The position numbers were made by a program, and so were the translations under genes. A stretch of 64,000 nt of DNA, taken from NCBI GenBank assembly GCA_038095605.1, contig CP144380.1:1886001-1950000 (forward strand), given 5' to 3'. This document shows, piece after piece, positions 1 to 8,735 of the stretch (position 1 is its first letter; each line of letters starts with the position of its first letter). Below the pieces are notes generated by a model. The model had not been told where the DNA came from. It was given only the letters and a program-made list of their open reading frames with translations, and did no database searches. This DNA comes from Gemmatimonadota bacterium DH-78 (GTDB lineage: Bacteria; Gemmatimonadota; Gemmatimonadetes; Longimicrobiales; Gaopeijiaceae).

Positions 1-60
1 TCGGGTGATCGGGTCGAACGACCCGGGATACACGGCGACGAGAGGGCGGTGGATGCTCAT
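1..60 (-). CDS. coaD: Phosphopantetheine adenylyltransferase, N-terminal fragment
   Basis: Only the first 20 codons lie in the window; the gene runs off the left edge. The visible residues MSIHRPLVAVYPGSFDPITR include YPGSFDP, the N-terminal nucleotidyltransferase signature of CoaD, which adenylylates 4'-phosphopantetheine in coenzyme A synthesis. The ATG overlaps the rsmD stop as ATGA, which suggests translational coupling at the end of the replication/repair operon. The pairing of rsmD with coaD is very common in bacteria and supports the call despite the short fragment. Confidence 0.85.
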   Translation of the reverse strand, partial: MSIHRPLVAVYPGSFDPITR

Positions 61-596
61 GCGGTCGGTGCTCGTGCGTCCAGAGTGGAAAGCGTCGTGT
101 CGCCGTACTTCCGTTGCCGAAGGCCGGGGAGGTCGGGCACGATGTCGCCGGAACGATGCTCTACCCAGAGTTGTCGCGCAAAGGGGGTGGCCGCGAACCG
201 CTCGAGGAGGGTGGCGGCGAGCCCCGAGGCGTAGGGGGGATCGGCCACGACCAGGTCGACCGGCTCGGGCGGCGGGTCGGCATCGAGCCAGCGGATCACG
301 TCGGAGCGGACGATGCGAGCGCGGGGTCCAGCCCCGAGCGCGGCCACGTTGGCCTCGATCACCCGCACGACGGAAGCGGCCTTCTCGACGAAGATGCAGC
401 CCTCGGCGCCCCGACTCAGGCACTCGAGCCCCAGCGCACCCGATCCGGCGCACAGATCCCACACGCGCAGGCCGTCGAAGCGCCCCCCCATGGCCGACAT
501 CCACGATTCGCGCACCCGGTCGGTGGTGGGGCGCACGGCGCGCCCCGGAGGCGGGGTGATCCGCCGCCCGCGCCACTCTCCGGCGATGATTCTCAC
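57..596 (-). CDS. rsmD: 16S rRNA (guanine(966)-N(2))-methyltransferase RsmD
   Basis: This 179-residue protein is about the usual length of RsmD, which methylates G966 of 16S rRNA during 30S assembly using S-adenosylmethionine. The Rossmann glycine motif DLCAGSGALGLE lies near residues 47-58 and the N2-methyltransferase motif DPPY at 119-122. The N-terminus MRIIAGEWRGRRI matches the family start well, so the GTG at 596 is taken as the start; it follows directly after the recJ stop. The end overlaps the start of coaD. Confidence 0.95.
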   Translation of the reverse strand: MRIIAGEWRGRRITPPPGRAVRPTTDRVRESWMSAMGGRFDGLRVWDLCAGSGALGLECLSRGAEGCIFVEKAASVVRVIEANVAALGAGPRARIVRSDVIRWLDADPPPEPVDLVVADPPYASGLAATLLERFAATPFARQLWVEHRSGDIVPDLPGLRQRKYGDTTLSTLDARAPTA

Positions 597-2345
597 TCAG
601 CGCTCCGCGCCGTCGGGCACCCGCAGGTCGAGCAGCCGGAGCTGCGGGGTGCGCCGGCCGCGATACTCGTTCACCTCGAGGTGATACACGGCGTCGACCG
701 TGCGGCCGATCAGGCGCGCGGGGTCGTGGCGTTCGACGAGACCGAATCCGATCGCGTCGCGGGTGGCGCCCCCCTGCTCGAGCCGCAGCTTGAGGTGCCC
801 CGTACCCACCTCGCGGGGGGTGCCGCGCACGGTCAGTCCGCAACTCCAGAACACCGGGCGGGGATTGCCCATGCCGTGGGGCCCGAGATGCCGGAAGAGG
901 TGCGCGAGGTCGAGATCGGCCGCGGGCAGTTCGAGCTGCAGGTCGGCGCGGATCTCCGGCCGGAGGTCGGTGCCCTCCAGGTCGGCGCGGGCGACGGCGT
1001 TGAAGGCGGCGCGGAAATCGTCGATGCGGCTGCAATCGAGGTCGAGGCCGGCGGCCTGGCGGTGGCCACCGAATCGGTGCAGCAGAGCGGCGCAGCGACC
1101 GAGGGCCGCGTGCAGGTGGAAGCCGGGCACCGAGCGCCCGCTCCCCCGGGCCCGATCCCCGTTGCGCGCCAGCAGCACGACCGGGCGATGGATGCGCTCC
1201 ACCACCCGCGACGCCACGATGCCGATCACCCCCGGGTGCCACCCCTCACCGTCGACCACCACGCCGAAATCGCGATCGGGATCGTAGTCGGACTCGAGGC
1301 GGCACAGCACCTCGTCGAGGGTGCGGCGGTCCTCTTCGCGGCGGGCGCGATTGACCGTCTCGGCCTTCTCGGCCAGTCGGCGGGCCTCGTCCGGATCGTG
1401 GGTCAGGAGGAGGGTGACCGCGTCGACGGGCTCGTCGAGCCGCCCCAGGGCGTTGATGCGGGGGGCCAGGCGAAAACCGACCTGGCCCGCGCCCACCTCC
1501 CCGTCGGGCATCTCCACCACCTTCATCAGCGCGCGCAGCCCGGGCCGGCGGGTGCGCTCGAGGGCGCGGAGGCCGTAGCGGACCAGCACCCGGTTGTCGC
1601 CGGTGAGGGGCACGAGGTCGGCGATGGTGGCGAGGGCGACGAGGTCGAGGTCGGGCAGCAGATCCTCGAAGGCGATCCCCCTGCGGCGGGCGAGCAGCTG
1701 CACGAGCTTGAAGGCCACGCCGGTGCCGCACAGCACGCCTTCGGGGGCGGGGCGGTCGGTCCGGTTGGGGTTCACCACCGCCACCGCGTCCGGCAGGGTG
1801 TCGGCCGGGGTGTGGTGATCGGTCACCACCACGTCGATGCCGGCCTCGCGGGCCGTGGCCACGGCGTCGTGCGCCACGATCCCGCAGTCGACGGTCACGA
1901 TCAGGGAGGCACCCACCTCGCGCGCCCGCGCCACCCCCGAGGGGCCGAGGTCGTAGCCGTCTCGGAGGCGGTGGGGAACCCAGGGGTGCACTCGACCGCC
2001 GAGACGGCGAAGCCACCCCGCGAGGAGCGCGGTGCCGGCGATCCCGTCGACGTCGTAGTCGCCGTGCACGAGGATCGTCTCGCCATCGGTGATCGCGGCC
2101 TCCACTCGATCGGCGGCCCGATCGAGATCCGGCAGCGACTCCGGCGGGTGCAGGGCCGTCAGCAGTGGCCGCAGATGGGCCCGCGCGGGAGCGCCCGCGG
2201 TCACCCCCCGCGCGAGGAGCATTCGGCCCAGCGCGAGGGGAAGGTGGAGCTCGGCCGAGAGGGCGCGGGCCGCCCCCTCGTCGATCGGATCCGGCAGTCG
2301 CCACCGCGGCGCGGCGGCGACCAGCCGTGTGGAGGGCGGCGTCAC
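597..2345 (-). CDS. recJ: Single-stranded-DNA-specific exonuclease RecJ
   Basis: The 582-residue protein is a 5'-3' single-strand exonuclease used in recombinational and mismatch repair. The DHH phosphoesterase motifs are visible: HGDYDVDG near residues 94-101 (DYDVDG at 96-101), TVDCG near 151-155 and DHH at 176-178, followed by DHHA1 and C-terminal OB regions. The open frame extends upstream, but that part is Arg/Gly-rich and lies inside the zinc-ribbon gene. I place the start at the GTG at 2345, which overlaps the upstream stop as GTGA. The family usually has 560-580 residues, so the length agrees. Confidence 0.95.
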   Translation of the reverse strand: MTPPSTRLVAAAPRWRLPDPIDEGAARALSAELHLPLALGRMLLARGVTAGAPARAHLRPLLTALHPPESLPDLDRAADRVEAAITDGETILVHGDYDVDGIAGTALLAGWLRRLGGRVHPWVPHRLRDGYDLGPSGVARAREVGASLIVTVDCGIVAHDAVATAREAGIDVVVTDHHTPADTLPDAVAVVNPNRTDRPAPEGVLCGTGVAFKLVQLLARRRGIAFEDLLPDLDLVALATIADLVPLTGDNRVLVRYGLRALERTRRPGLRALMKVVEMPDGEVGAGQVGFRLAPRINALGRLDEPVDAVTLLLTHDPDEARRLAEKAETVNRARREEDRRTLDEVLCRLESDYDPDRDFGVVVDGEGWHPGVIGIVASRVVERIHRPVVLLARNGDRARGSGRSVPGFHLHAALGRCAALLHRFGGHRQAAGLDLDCSRIDDFRAAFNAVARADLEGTDLRPEIRADLQLELPAADLDLAHLFRHLGPHGMGNPRPVFWSCGLTVRGTPREVGTGHLKLRLEQGGATRDAIGFGLVERHDPARLIGRTVDAVYHLEVNEYRGRRTPQLRLLDLRVPDGAER

Positions 2346-3127
2346 CCGTCGGTGTCGATATCGCCCTCCGGGGCACCGGCGTCGGCGCCGGCCGCCTCGT
2401 CGTCTCCCTCGTCCTCGGCGACCGGCTGGGCCAGGATCACGCCGCAGGCCTCGCATCGGATCAGGGCGACCCCGTGGCGGATCTCGTTCTGGAGTTGGAG
2501 CGGCAGCATGCTGAAGCAGTGCCCGCAGGCGCCGTCCTCGGTGAGAGCGGCGACGGCCCGCCGACGCCCGCCCCGGCGGATCCCCTCGTACATGCGGATC
2601 TCGCTCTCGGGCATGGTCTCGACGAAGGCCTTCCGCTGCTCGTCCATTTCGGCGATGGCGGCCTCGCGCCGGGCGCGGTCGGCCTCGAGCTCCACGCGCC
2701 GCGGCTCGATCTCCTGCCGCGCCTGCTCGAGAGCCGACTGCTGCTCCTCGAGCTGCAGCTCGAGCTTCCGGATCTGGTCGATGAGGGAGTAGGCCTCCTG
2801 CTCGTCGGACTCCATCGAGCGCTTGACCATCTCGAGCTCGGCGCTCACCGCGGCTTCTTCGCGCACGTTGCGCACGCCCTTCAGCCGTTCGTCGAGCCGC
2901 TCGATCCTCGCCGCCTTCTCCTTGGCGGACAGCTCCACCCGACGCTCCTCCACCCGCAGCTCCTGGAGGCGGCCCTGGGTCTTGCCCACGTCGCTCTCGA
3001 GGGCGAGGGCGGGCTCGTCGACGTCGGCGATGGATTCGACCACCTGCTCGATCTCGTCGCGGGCGTCACGGAGTTCTTCGTCGAGGCGCTGCAGTTCCTT
3101 CAGGGCATGTCGGGTTTGATCGGTCAT
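2342..3127 (-). CDS. Coiled-coil protein with C4 zinc ribbon
   Basis: The 261-residue protein has a long charged, helical, heptad-like segment (about residues 5-165) followed by a C-terminal zinc ribbon with cysteines at 201, 204, 225 and 228 (CGHC and CEAC). This layout matches the C4-type zinc-ribbon family often annotated DUF164, whose members are described as nucleic-acid associated. The molecular role here is not clear. The ATG at 3127 overlaps the dnaG stop as ATGA, and the stop overlaps the recJ start as GTGA, so it is coupled on both sides to replication and repair genes. The tail after the ribbon is acidic. Confidence 0.85.
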   Translation of the reverse strand: MTDQTRHALKELQRLDEELRDARDEIEQVVESIADVDEPALALESDVGKTQGRLQELRVEERRVELSAKEKAARIERLDERLKGVRNVREEAAVSAELEMVKRSMESDEQEAYSLIDQIRKLELQLEEQQSALEQARQEIEPRRVELEADRARREAAIAEMDEQRKAFVETMPESEIRMYEGIRRGGRRRAVAALTEDGACGHCFSMLPLQLQNEIRHGVALIRCEACGVILAQPVAEDEGDDEAAGADAGAPEGDIDTDG

Positions 3128-4974
3128 CGGCTCTGTTCGTTGAATCCTCGTGCGTGTTTCTTGAGCGCCGGCGCCCACCGGATGCCGATGGCGCTCGCCT
3201 CCTCCCGCAACCGGGCCTTCTCCAGGAGAAGCCGGCGTTTCTCGTCGACATCATCGGTGTCTTCGATGGCCCGTTGCAGGCGGTCCATCTCGTGGTGGAG
3301 ACGGTCTTCGACGAGCCGGCTCACACTGTCGTGGAGCATGCGGCCCGCCGAGGCGAGCTCGTCGGGATCCGACACCTCGGCCAGAAGCTCGTCGAGCAAC
3401 TGGGCCGCTCGGGCATCCAGCCCATGGCGCGGTCCCGTGAGATCCGGATCATCGACGAACGTCTGGAAGATGGACCTCTCGGGGTCGTTCTTGAAGTCCT
3501 CGGGCCCGATCGACTCCAGAATCGAGTTGAGATGTTCGTGCCGCCGCTCCCGGTCGCGGGCCAGAATCCGGAGGATCGTCCACCCCGGACCGCTGCGCGA
3601 CCGGCGGTCCGCCTGTCGAGGCGCGCCGCGCCTCACGGCCGACGGCCGGGTCGGTGTCGAGGCCGAGGAGGGAAGCCCGCGCGGCTCCCGAGGCGCCTTC
3701 TCCAGCTCGGCCTCGATCGTCTCCCGGCGCATGCCGAGTCGATCGGCGACCTGCCCGATGTAGATGCCCTTGAGCAGGTCGTCGCTGGTGGCCCGCAGGG
3801 TGGGCAGCAGGCGGTCGAGCGAATCGCGCTTGCCCGCGGAGGTGCTGAGGCGCCCGCGGTCGGCGAGGATCTTGAGCTTGAAGTCGACGATGTCGATGGC
3901 GTCGGCGAGGTGCCGCTCGAGTGCCTCGCGCCCCTGCTTCTGCACCAGGGTATCCGGGTCCTCGCCCGGCGGCAGCGTGACCGCCATGGGCTCCAACCCC
4001 TCGGCGAGCAGGACGTCGGCCGCCCGAAAGGTGGCCCGGAGCCCTGCGCGGTCGGAGTCGTACAGGATCAGGACGCGCTCGGCCCGGCCCAGCTGCTTGA
4101 TCAGCCGAGCCTGATCGCTCGTGAGCGCCGTGCCGAGCGAGGCGACCACGTTGTGGAAGCCCGCCGCCGCCAGCGAAACGAGGTCCATGTAGCCCTCGAC
4201 GAGCATCGCGCCGTCCTCCCGCATCTTCCGCCGGGCGCGATCGAACCCGTAGAGGTGTTTCCCCTTGGTGTAGACGGGGGTCTCCGTACTGTTGACGTAC
4301 TTCGGATGGCCGCCGTCCAGAACGCGTCCACCGAAGGCGATCGGCATTCCCCTGTGGTTGCGGATCGGAAACATCACCCGCCCCCGGAACATGTCGTACG
4401 GCTCACCCGAGGGGTTCTTCGAACTGTGCTTCACGAGGCCCATGCGGAGCAGGTCGTCGTCGCCGATGCCGTGCGCGGCCGCCGCGTCGCGGAAGGCGCG
4501 CCACTCGTCGGGCGCCCAGCCGATCCCGAACGCCTCCCGGGTCTCGGCGTCGATGCCCCTGCGATCCAGATACTCCCGGGCTCGGCGCCCCTCGGTGGCA
4601 TCGGAGAGCCGTTCGATGAACCAGTCCTGCGCGAAGGCGTTGACGCCCCGCTGAAAGAGCACCTCGGGGTCCTCCTCCTCGCGCTCCACCTCGCGCAGCT
4701 GCACCCCGGTGCGTCCGGCGATGAAGCGCACCGCCTCCATGAAGTCCAGCCCGCGACGCTCCTGGAGGTAGGTGAAGGCGTCGCCCTTCGCCCCGCAGCC
4801 GAAGCAGTGGTACCCGGCGCCCGGCTTGACCGAGAACGAGGGCGTGCTGTCTTCGTGGAAGGGGCACTTGCCCATGTAGCTGCTGCCCGACTTCTTGAGC
4901 TCGACGTCCTCCCCGATGATGTCGACGATGTCGGCGCGCGCCTTCACCTCCTCGAGCTGATCGTCGGAAATCAT
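3124..4974 (-). CDS. dnaG: DNA primase DnaG
   Basis: The 616-residue protein synthesises RNA primers at the replication fork. The N-terminal CHC2 zinc finger is visible as CPFH at residues 37-40 and CFGC at 57-60. The Toprim core follows, with EGYMD and the metal-binding acidic ILYDSD at roughly 260-310. The C-terminal part (about 440-616) should contain the DnaB-interacting helical domain and is less conserved. The gene sits 10 nt after mutS2 and overlaps the zinc-ribbon gene, so it is co-transcribed from the promoter upstream of yqeY. Confidence 0.97.
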   Translation of the reverse strand: MISDDQLEEVKARADIVDIIGEDVELKKSGSSYMGKCPFHEDSTPSFSVKPGAGYHCFGCGAKGDAFTYLQERRGLDFMEAVRFIAGRTGVQLREVEREEEDPEVLFQRGVNAFAQDWFIERLSDATEGRRAREYLDRRGIDAETREAFGIGWAPDEWRAFRDAAAAHGIGDDDLLRMGLVKHSSKNPSGEPYDMFRGRVMFPIRNHRGMPIAFGGRVLDGGHPKYVNSTETPVYTKGKHLYGFDRARRKMREDGAMLVEGYMDLVSLAAAGFHNVVASLGTALTSDQARLIKQLGRAERVLILYDSDRAGLRATFRAADVLLAEGLEPMAVTLPPGEDPDTLVQKQGREALERHLADAIDIVDFKLKILADRGRLSTSAGKRDSLDRLLPTLRATSDDLLKGIYIGQVADRLGMRRETIEAELEKAPREPRGLPSSASTPTRPSAVRRGAPRQADRRSRSGPGWTILRILARDRERRHEHLNSILESIGPEDFKNDPERSIFQTFVDDPDLTGPRHGLDARAAQLLDELLAEVSDPDELASAGRMLHDSVSRLVEDRLHHEMDRLQRAIEDTDDVDEKRRLLLEKARLREEASAIGIRWAPALKKHARGFNEQSR

Positions 4975-4984
4975 CGCACCCGCC

Positions 4985-7351
4985 TCATCGGAAGCGCACC
5001 ACGGTCACGCCGGCGCCACCCTCGCCGGTCACCCCGAGTCGAAAGTCCGCCACCCGGGGCTCGTCGCGCAGCAGTTCCTGCACCCGGCTGCGCACCGCCC
5101 CCGTGCCCTTGCCGTGGATGACCCGCACCTCGGACAGCCCTCCGAGCACCGCGCCATCGAGCCCCCGACCCAGGGCGAGGGACACCTCGTCGACCCGGAG
5201 TCCCCGAAGATCGATCTCCATCGCGGCGTCGGGCACTTCGCCACTCCACCCGCGCTCGAGGACGCGCTCCTCGCGCGCGGCGCCCCCCCGCGCTCCCTCG
5301 ACCTCCGCGATCGGCTGGAGGGCGGCGGCGGCCACCTCCATGCGGAGACCGCCGACCTCCACCACCGCCCGTTCGTCGCGCAACTCCACGAGCCGCCCCT
5401 TCGAGCGACCGCCGGGCAGCCGCACCCGTCCCCCCACGGCCAGATCGGGAATCGGCCCCTCCGCTCCGGCGCGATCGGGGGCGTCGTCGCGCTGGCGTCG
5501 GGCGGCCTCCTCCACCTGGCGGCGGGCCGACCGCGCCGCGTCGTCGATGGCCTCGGCCCCCGCAGCGCGCACGTCGCGGATCGCCGACTCCACCTCTTCG
5601 CGCGCCTCCATCAGGAGTCGCCGGGCCTGATCGCGGGCCTCGCGCTCGGCCCGCTTCTCGCGCTCGTCGAGCACCGCCGCACGATCCGCCACCTCGCGCT
5701 CGCGGCGCGCCACGGCCTCGTCGCGTCCGCGGAGTCGATCCACCAGCTCGCCGGCTTCGCGCTCGCGTAGCTCGAGGCGCTCGAGCAGGTCGTCGAGCGA
5801 GGCGGCCCCGTCGTCGATGAACTCCTGCGCGCGGGCGAGCAGCGCGGGGGGGAAGCCGAGCCGCCCGGCGATCGCCAACCCGTAGGAGCGGCCCGGTCGC
5901 CCCTTCGAGAAGTGGTAGGTGGGCTCGATCCGCTCCGGATCGAACTGCAGGCTGGCGTTCACCACCCCGCTCCCCTCGGTGTCGAGCGTCTTGAGGGCGC
6001 CCAGGTGCGAAGTGACGACGGTGCGCGCGCCGCGCGCCGTGAGCGTTTCGAGAATGGCCCGGGCCAGCGCCGCGCCCTCCGTGGGGTCGGTGCCGGTGCC
6101 CATCTCGTCGATCAGCACGAGCGACCCCGCGTCGGCCTCCTCCACCAGTTCGCGCAACCGCTCGAGGTGGGCGCTGAAGGTGGACAGACTTTCGGCGATC
6201 GACTGCTCGTCGCCGATGTCGGCGAACACGTCGGTGAAGACGGGCAACCGGGTGCCGCGACGGACCGGGGGGATCACGCCGCTCTGGGCGAGCAGGGCGA
6301 GCAGCCCCACCGCCTTGAGGAAGACGCTCTTGCCGCCGGTGTTGGGTCCGGTGACCACCAGAGTGTGCTCGTCGGGCGCGAGGTCGAGGTCGTAGGGCAC
6401 CACCTCCACCCCCTGCGCCAACAGCAGAGGATGGCGCGCCCCCACGAGCCGCAGGCCCTCGCTCGGAGACGCGAGGACCTCGGGCGGATCGGCGCGCCAC
6501 TCGAGTGCCGCCCGGGCGCGGGCGTGGAGCGCGTCGAAGTCCACCAGGGCATCGAGGGCGTCGGCGAGTTCCCCGGCGTGCGGGTGGAGCCGCGCGGTGA
6601 GGGTGCGCAGGATCCGCTGGATCTCGCGCCGCTCCTCGCGCTCCAGATCGCGCAGATCGTTCATGGCGTCGATCGCCACCGGGGGCTCGACGAAGATCGT
6701 CGCGCCCGTGCCCGACTCGTCGTGGATCACCCCTCCGACATGCCCGCGGCCCTCCCGGCGCAGCGGAATCACGTACCGGCCCTCGCGCACGGTGACCGAC
6801 GCGTCGTCGACCGCGAACCGATCCGGCAGGTCGGCCACGTAGCGCTCGAGCAGACGCACGATGCGGGTGTGTGCCGAACGCAGCGAGGTGCGGATCCGCC
6901 GCAGATCCGACGAGGCGCTGTCGAGCACCTCGCCCTCGGCGTCGACCGTGCGACGAATCGCGGCCTCCACCTCGGTCAGGGCGGGGAGCCGCCGGCGGAG
7001 GACCACGAGAGAGATACCGCTCTCGTCGGAGAGCGCCTCCGCCACCACCCGCGAGGCCTCGAGCAGATCGCCGACCCGGTGCATCTCCGCGGGATCGAGG
7101 ACCGAGCCCTCCACCTTCAGCCGGGCGAGTGCCGAGCCCGGGTCGGGGATCGCGGGCGGACCCCAGCCCGGCCGGTCGGCGGCGAAGGTCATCGTGTGGG
7201 CCACCCGATCCAGCTCGGCGGCCACCTCGTCGACCCGGGTGGAGGGGCGCAGTGCGCGCACCCGTGCCCGGCCCAGCGTGCTGGCGGCCCGTTCGGAGAC
7301 CCGATCGAGGGCTCCCTGGAGGTCGAGGACCTCGAGGGCGTGGCGGTTCAC
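4985..7351 (-). CDS. mutS2: Endonuclease MutS2 with Smr domain
   Basis: The 788-residue protein has the MutS2 order: helical core and clamp (about 1-310), ATPase with Walker A GPNTGGKS at 335-342 and Walker B LIDEMGTGTDP at 413-423, a long coiled coil (about 510-630), a KOW-like patch, and a C-terminal Smr domain (about 715-788) with DLRGLRVDE and HGKGTGAV. MutS2 lacks the mismatch-recognition domain of MutS. It is linked to recombination suppression and, in Bacillus, to rescue of collided ribosomes. The start is the GTG at 7351, where the MNRHALEVLD-type family beginning fits. It lies 22 nt after yqeY. Confidence 0.95.
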   Translation of the reverse strand: MNRHALEVLDLQGALDRVSERAASTLGRARVRALRPSTRVDEVAAELDRVAHTMTFAADRPGWGPPAIPDPGSALARLKVEGSVLDPAEMHRVGDLLEASRVVAEALSDESGISLVVLRRRLPALTEVEAAIRRTVDAEGEVLDSASSDLRRIRTSLRSAHTRIVRLLERYVADLPDRFAVDDASVTVREGRYVIPLRREGRGHVGGVIHDESGTGATIFVEPPVAIDAMNDLRDLEREERREIQRILRTLTARLHPHAGELADALDALVDFDALHARARAALEWRADPPEVLASPSEGLRLVGARHPLLLAQGVEVVPYDLDLAPDEHTLVVTGPNTGGKSVFLKAVGLLALLAQSGVIPPVRRGTRLPVFTDVFADIGDEQSIAESLSTFSAHLERLRELVEEADAGSLVLIDEMGTGTDPTEGAALARAILETLTARGARTVVTSHLGALKTLDTEGSGVVNASLQFDPERIEPTYHFSKGRPGRSYGLAIAGRLGFPPALLARAQEFIDDGAASLDDLLERLELREREAGELVDRLRGRDEAVARREREVADRAAVLDEREKRAEREARDQARRLLMEAREEVESAIRDVRAAGAEAIDDAARSARRQVEEAARRQRDDAPDRAGAEGPIPDLAVGGRVRLPGGRSKGRLVELRDERAVVEVGGLRMEVAAAALQPIAEVEGARGGAAREERVLERGWSGEVPDAAMEIDLRGLRVDEVSLALGRGLDGAVLGGLSEVRVIHGKGTGAVRSRVQELLRDEPRVADFRLGVTGEGGAGVTVVRFR

Positions 7352-7373
7352 CCCGCCGCACCCCGCGGGATGG

Positions 7374-7814
7374 TCACCCTTCGAGTGCCTCCCGCACGAG
7401 CCGGTTGGCTTCCCTGCCGTCGAAGCGGCCCCGGATCTCCGGCATCAGGCGTCCCATCACGGCACCCATCGCCTCCACCCCGTCGGCCCGGATGGCCGCG
7501 ATCATGGCGCGCACCTCGTCGGCGTCGAGGCCGGCGGGGAGGTAGGTGTTCAGCACCTCGGCTTCGGCCTCCTCCTTCTCCGCGAGCTCTTCGCGCCCCC
7601 CCGACCGCATCTGATCCGCGGCGTCGCGCCGCTGCTTGAGCGCCCGGGTGAGCACCTCGATCACCAGGTCGTCGTCGGCCTCCCGCCCCGCGTCGATCTC
7701 GCGGTTGCGGATCTCCGAGAGGGTGGTGGAGAGCAGCACGGTGCGCGCCTTGTCGCGCGCTCTGCGGGCCTGGTCGAGGTCGGACTGGAGCCGCTGCTTC
7801 AGAGGGGCGGTCAC
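7374..7814 (-). CDS. GatB/YqeY domain protein
   Basis: The 146-residue protein is the stand-alone form of the GatB C-terminal helical domain. The start (LKQRLQSDLDQARRARDK) and the C-terminal pattern PEIRGRFDGREANRLVREAL are typical of the family. Stand-alone YqeY proteins are assumed to interact with tRNA, but their role is not settled. The start is the GTG at 7814. It is the first gene of the yqeY-mutS2-dnaG-recJ-rsmD-coaD operon, preceded by a promoter-like pair of boxes. In many bacteria this gene follows rpsU and precedes dnaG; rpsU is not present here. Confidence 0.9.
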   Translation of the reverse strand: MTAPLKQRLQSDLDQARRARDKARTVLLSTTLSEIRNREIDAGREADDDLVIEVLTRALKQRRDAADQMRSGGREELAEKEEAEAEVLNTYLPAGLDADEVRAMIAAIRADGVEAMGAVMGRLMPEIRGRFDGREANRLVREALEG

Positions 7815-7848
7815 GGGGACTCCGCGTGGGGAGACAAGGGGGGGAGGG

Positions 7849-7878
7849 AAACTACCCGCGGGCGGGCGGGACGATCAA
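7849..7878 (-). promoter_or_regulatory. Predicted promoter of the yqeY-dnaG operon
   Basis: On the minus strand TTGATC (7878-7873) is followed by an 18-nt spacer and TAGTTT (7854-7849). The transcription start would fall near 7842, about 28 nt before the yqeY GTG. The boxes fit the pattern found at other gene heads in this window. Confidence 0.55.
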
Positions 7879-7895
7879 CGGCGCCGCCACTCGGC

Positions 7896-7911
7896 GCCCG
7901 CCACGGCGGGC
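7896..7911 (-). terminator. Hairpin after the HIT gene
   Basis: GCCCGCC (7896-7902) and GGCGGGC (7905-7911) form a GC stem one base after the HIT stop codon; the innermost pair must open, leaving 6 bp and a 4-nt loop. There is no T-run, so it may be a weak terminator or an mRNA 3' end. Confidence 0.4.
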
Positions 7912-7912
7912 G

Positions 7913-8263
7913 TCAGCCGGGCGGCCAGGTGAGCGACCGGCCGCCGAGCAGGTGGAGGTGGAGGTGGAAGACCGTCTGGCCTCCGCCCTCTCCCACGTTC
8001 ACCACCGCGCGCCACCCGTCGTCGAGTCCCTCGTCCCGCGCGATGTTCGCGGCGGCCAGATGCATCCGCCCCACGAGCTCCGCATGGCGCGGTTCGAGGT
8101 GGTCGAGCGAGACGATGTGCTCCCTCGGAATCACCAGTACGTGGGTCGGCGCCTTCGGATCGATGTCGCGGAAGGCCACGATGTCGTCGGATTCGTAGAC
8201 GCGCGTCGAGGGAATCGCCCCCGAGGCGATGCGGCAGAAGAGACAGTCGGTTGCGGTGGTCAT
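7913..8263 (-). CDS. HIT family (histidine triad) protein
   Basis: The 116-residue protein has the histidine triad HLHLHLL with His at 100, 102 and 104, and the N-terminal CLFC pair (Cys7, Cys10) that often binds zinc. It belongs to the Hint branch, which hydrolyses nucleoside phosphoramidates and AMP-lysine adducts. The ATG at 8263 gives the usual family beginning. A weak box pair (TTGCCG at 8322-8317, 17 nt, CACACT at 8299-8294) lies upstream, so it may be a one-gene unit. A hairpin directly follows the stop codon. Confidence 0.93.
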   Translation of the reverse strand: MTTATDCLFCRIASGAIPSTRVYESDDIVAFRDIDPKAPTHVLVIPREHIVSLDHLEPRHAELVGRMHLAAANIARDEGLDDGWRAVVNVGEGGGQTVFHLHLHLLGGRSLTWPPG

Positions 8264-8424
8264 GAGCGTGGTCGCGTGAGGTGGAGGAGCCTGAGTGTGC
8301 GACCGGGACGCAGCCCCGGCAAGCGTCCGGCGCGGGGTCGGCGCGACTCGCCATGGCCACGCCCGTGGGGCACCCGCAGCGTGGGGTCCGACTCCGATAC
8401 CCGCACCCCGTCAGGAGCACGCCG

Positions 8425-8712
8425 ATGGCCCTCACGAAAGCCCCGCGCACCCCGTCCCTCCCGCGGGTGGAGGCACTCCCGGATCCCCCCTCGCTGCGCA
8501 CGCCTCCCCGCCGACGCCGCCGCCTCCGGACCCGGGGCGGGGGGTGGCTGCTGGCCCCGAGTTTCGTCGCCCTGCGCCGACCCCGCCCGACGCCGCTTCC
8601 CGGCCCGGGAGGCGCCGGCCTCCGGATTCTCGAACGCGGCTTCGACCTGCGGTCTCCGCTCGATCTCGCGCGGTGGATCCGGTGGCGAGCCGAGGCCGGG
8701 CGATGGCACTGA
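8425..8712 (+). CDS. Small hypothetical Arg/Pro-rich protein
   Basis: This 95-residue plus-strand frame is not recognised. Support comes from the DNA: an AGGAG (8413-8417) sits 7 nt before the ATG, third codon positions are almost all G or C as in neighbouring genes, and the stop codon lies inside a hairpin shared with the prmA stop. The N-terminal half is basic and Pro/Arg-rich (RTPPRRRRRLRTRG). The C-terminal third (GLRILERGFDLRSPLDLARW) looks like an amphipathic helical segment. No signal peptide or clear membrane segment is visible. The frame is open upstream to 8281, but no better start signal was seen. It could still be spurious. Confidence 0.45.
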   Translation: MALTKAPRTPSLPRVEALPDPPSLRTPPRRRRRLRTRGGGWLLAPSFVALRRPRPTPLPGPGGAGLRILERGFDLRSPLDLARWIRWRAEAGRWH

Positions 8713-8735
8713 AGAACCGGGGCCCGGGCTTCAGT
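8708..8735. terminator. Bidirectional hairpin holding two stop codons
   Basis: ACTGAAG (8708-8714) pairs with CTTCAGT (8729-8735), and CCGG/CCGG pairs inside extend the stem. The left arm contains the TGA of the small plus-strand gene and the right arm contains the TGA of prmA, so the structure is centred between two convergent genes. No T-run follows on either side. Confidence 0.55.

Noticed and set aside
114-2792. An 892-residue plus-strand open frame
   Set aside because: It is antisense to rsmD, recJ and the zinc-ribbon gene and shows no domain; it is a shadow.
7815-7912. rpsU upstream of yqeY, as in many genomes
   Set aside because: The gap is only 98 nt and holds a hairpin and promoter boxes; no S21-like frame exists on either strand.
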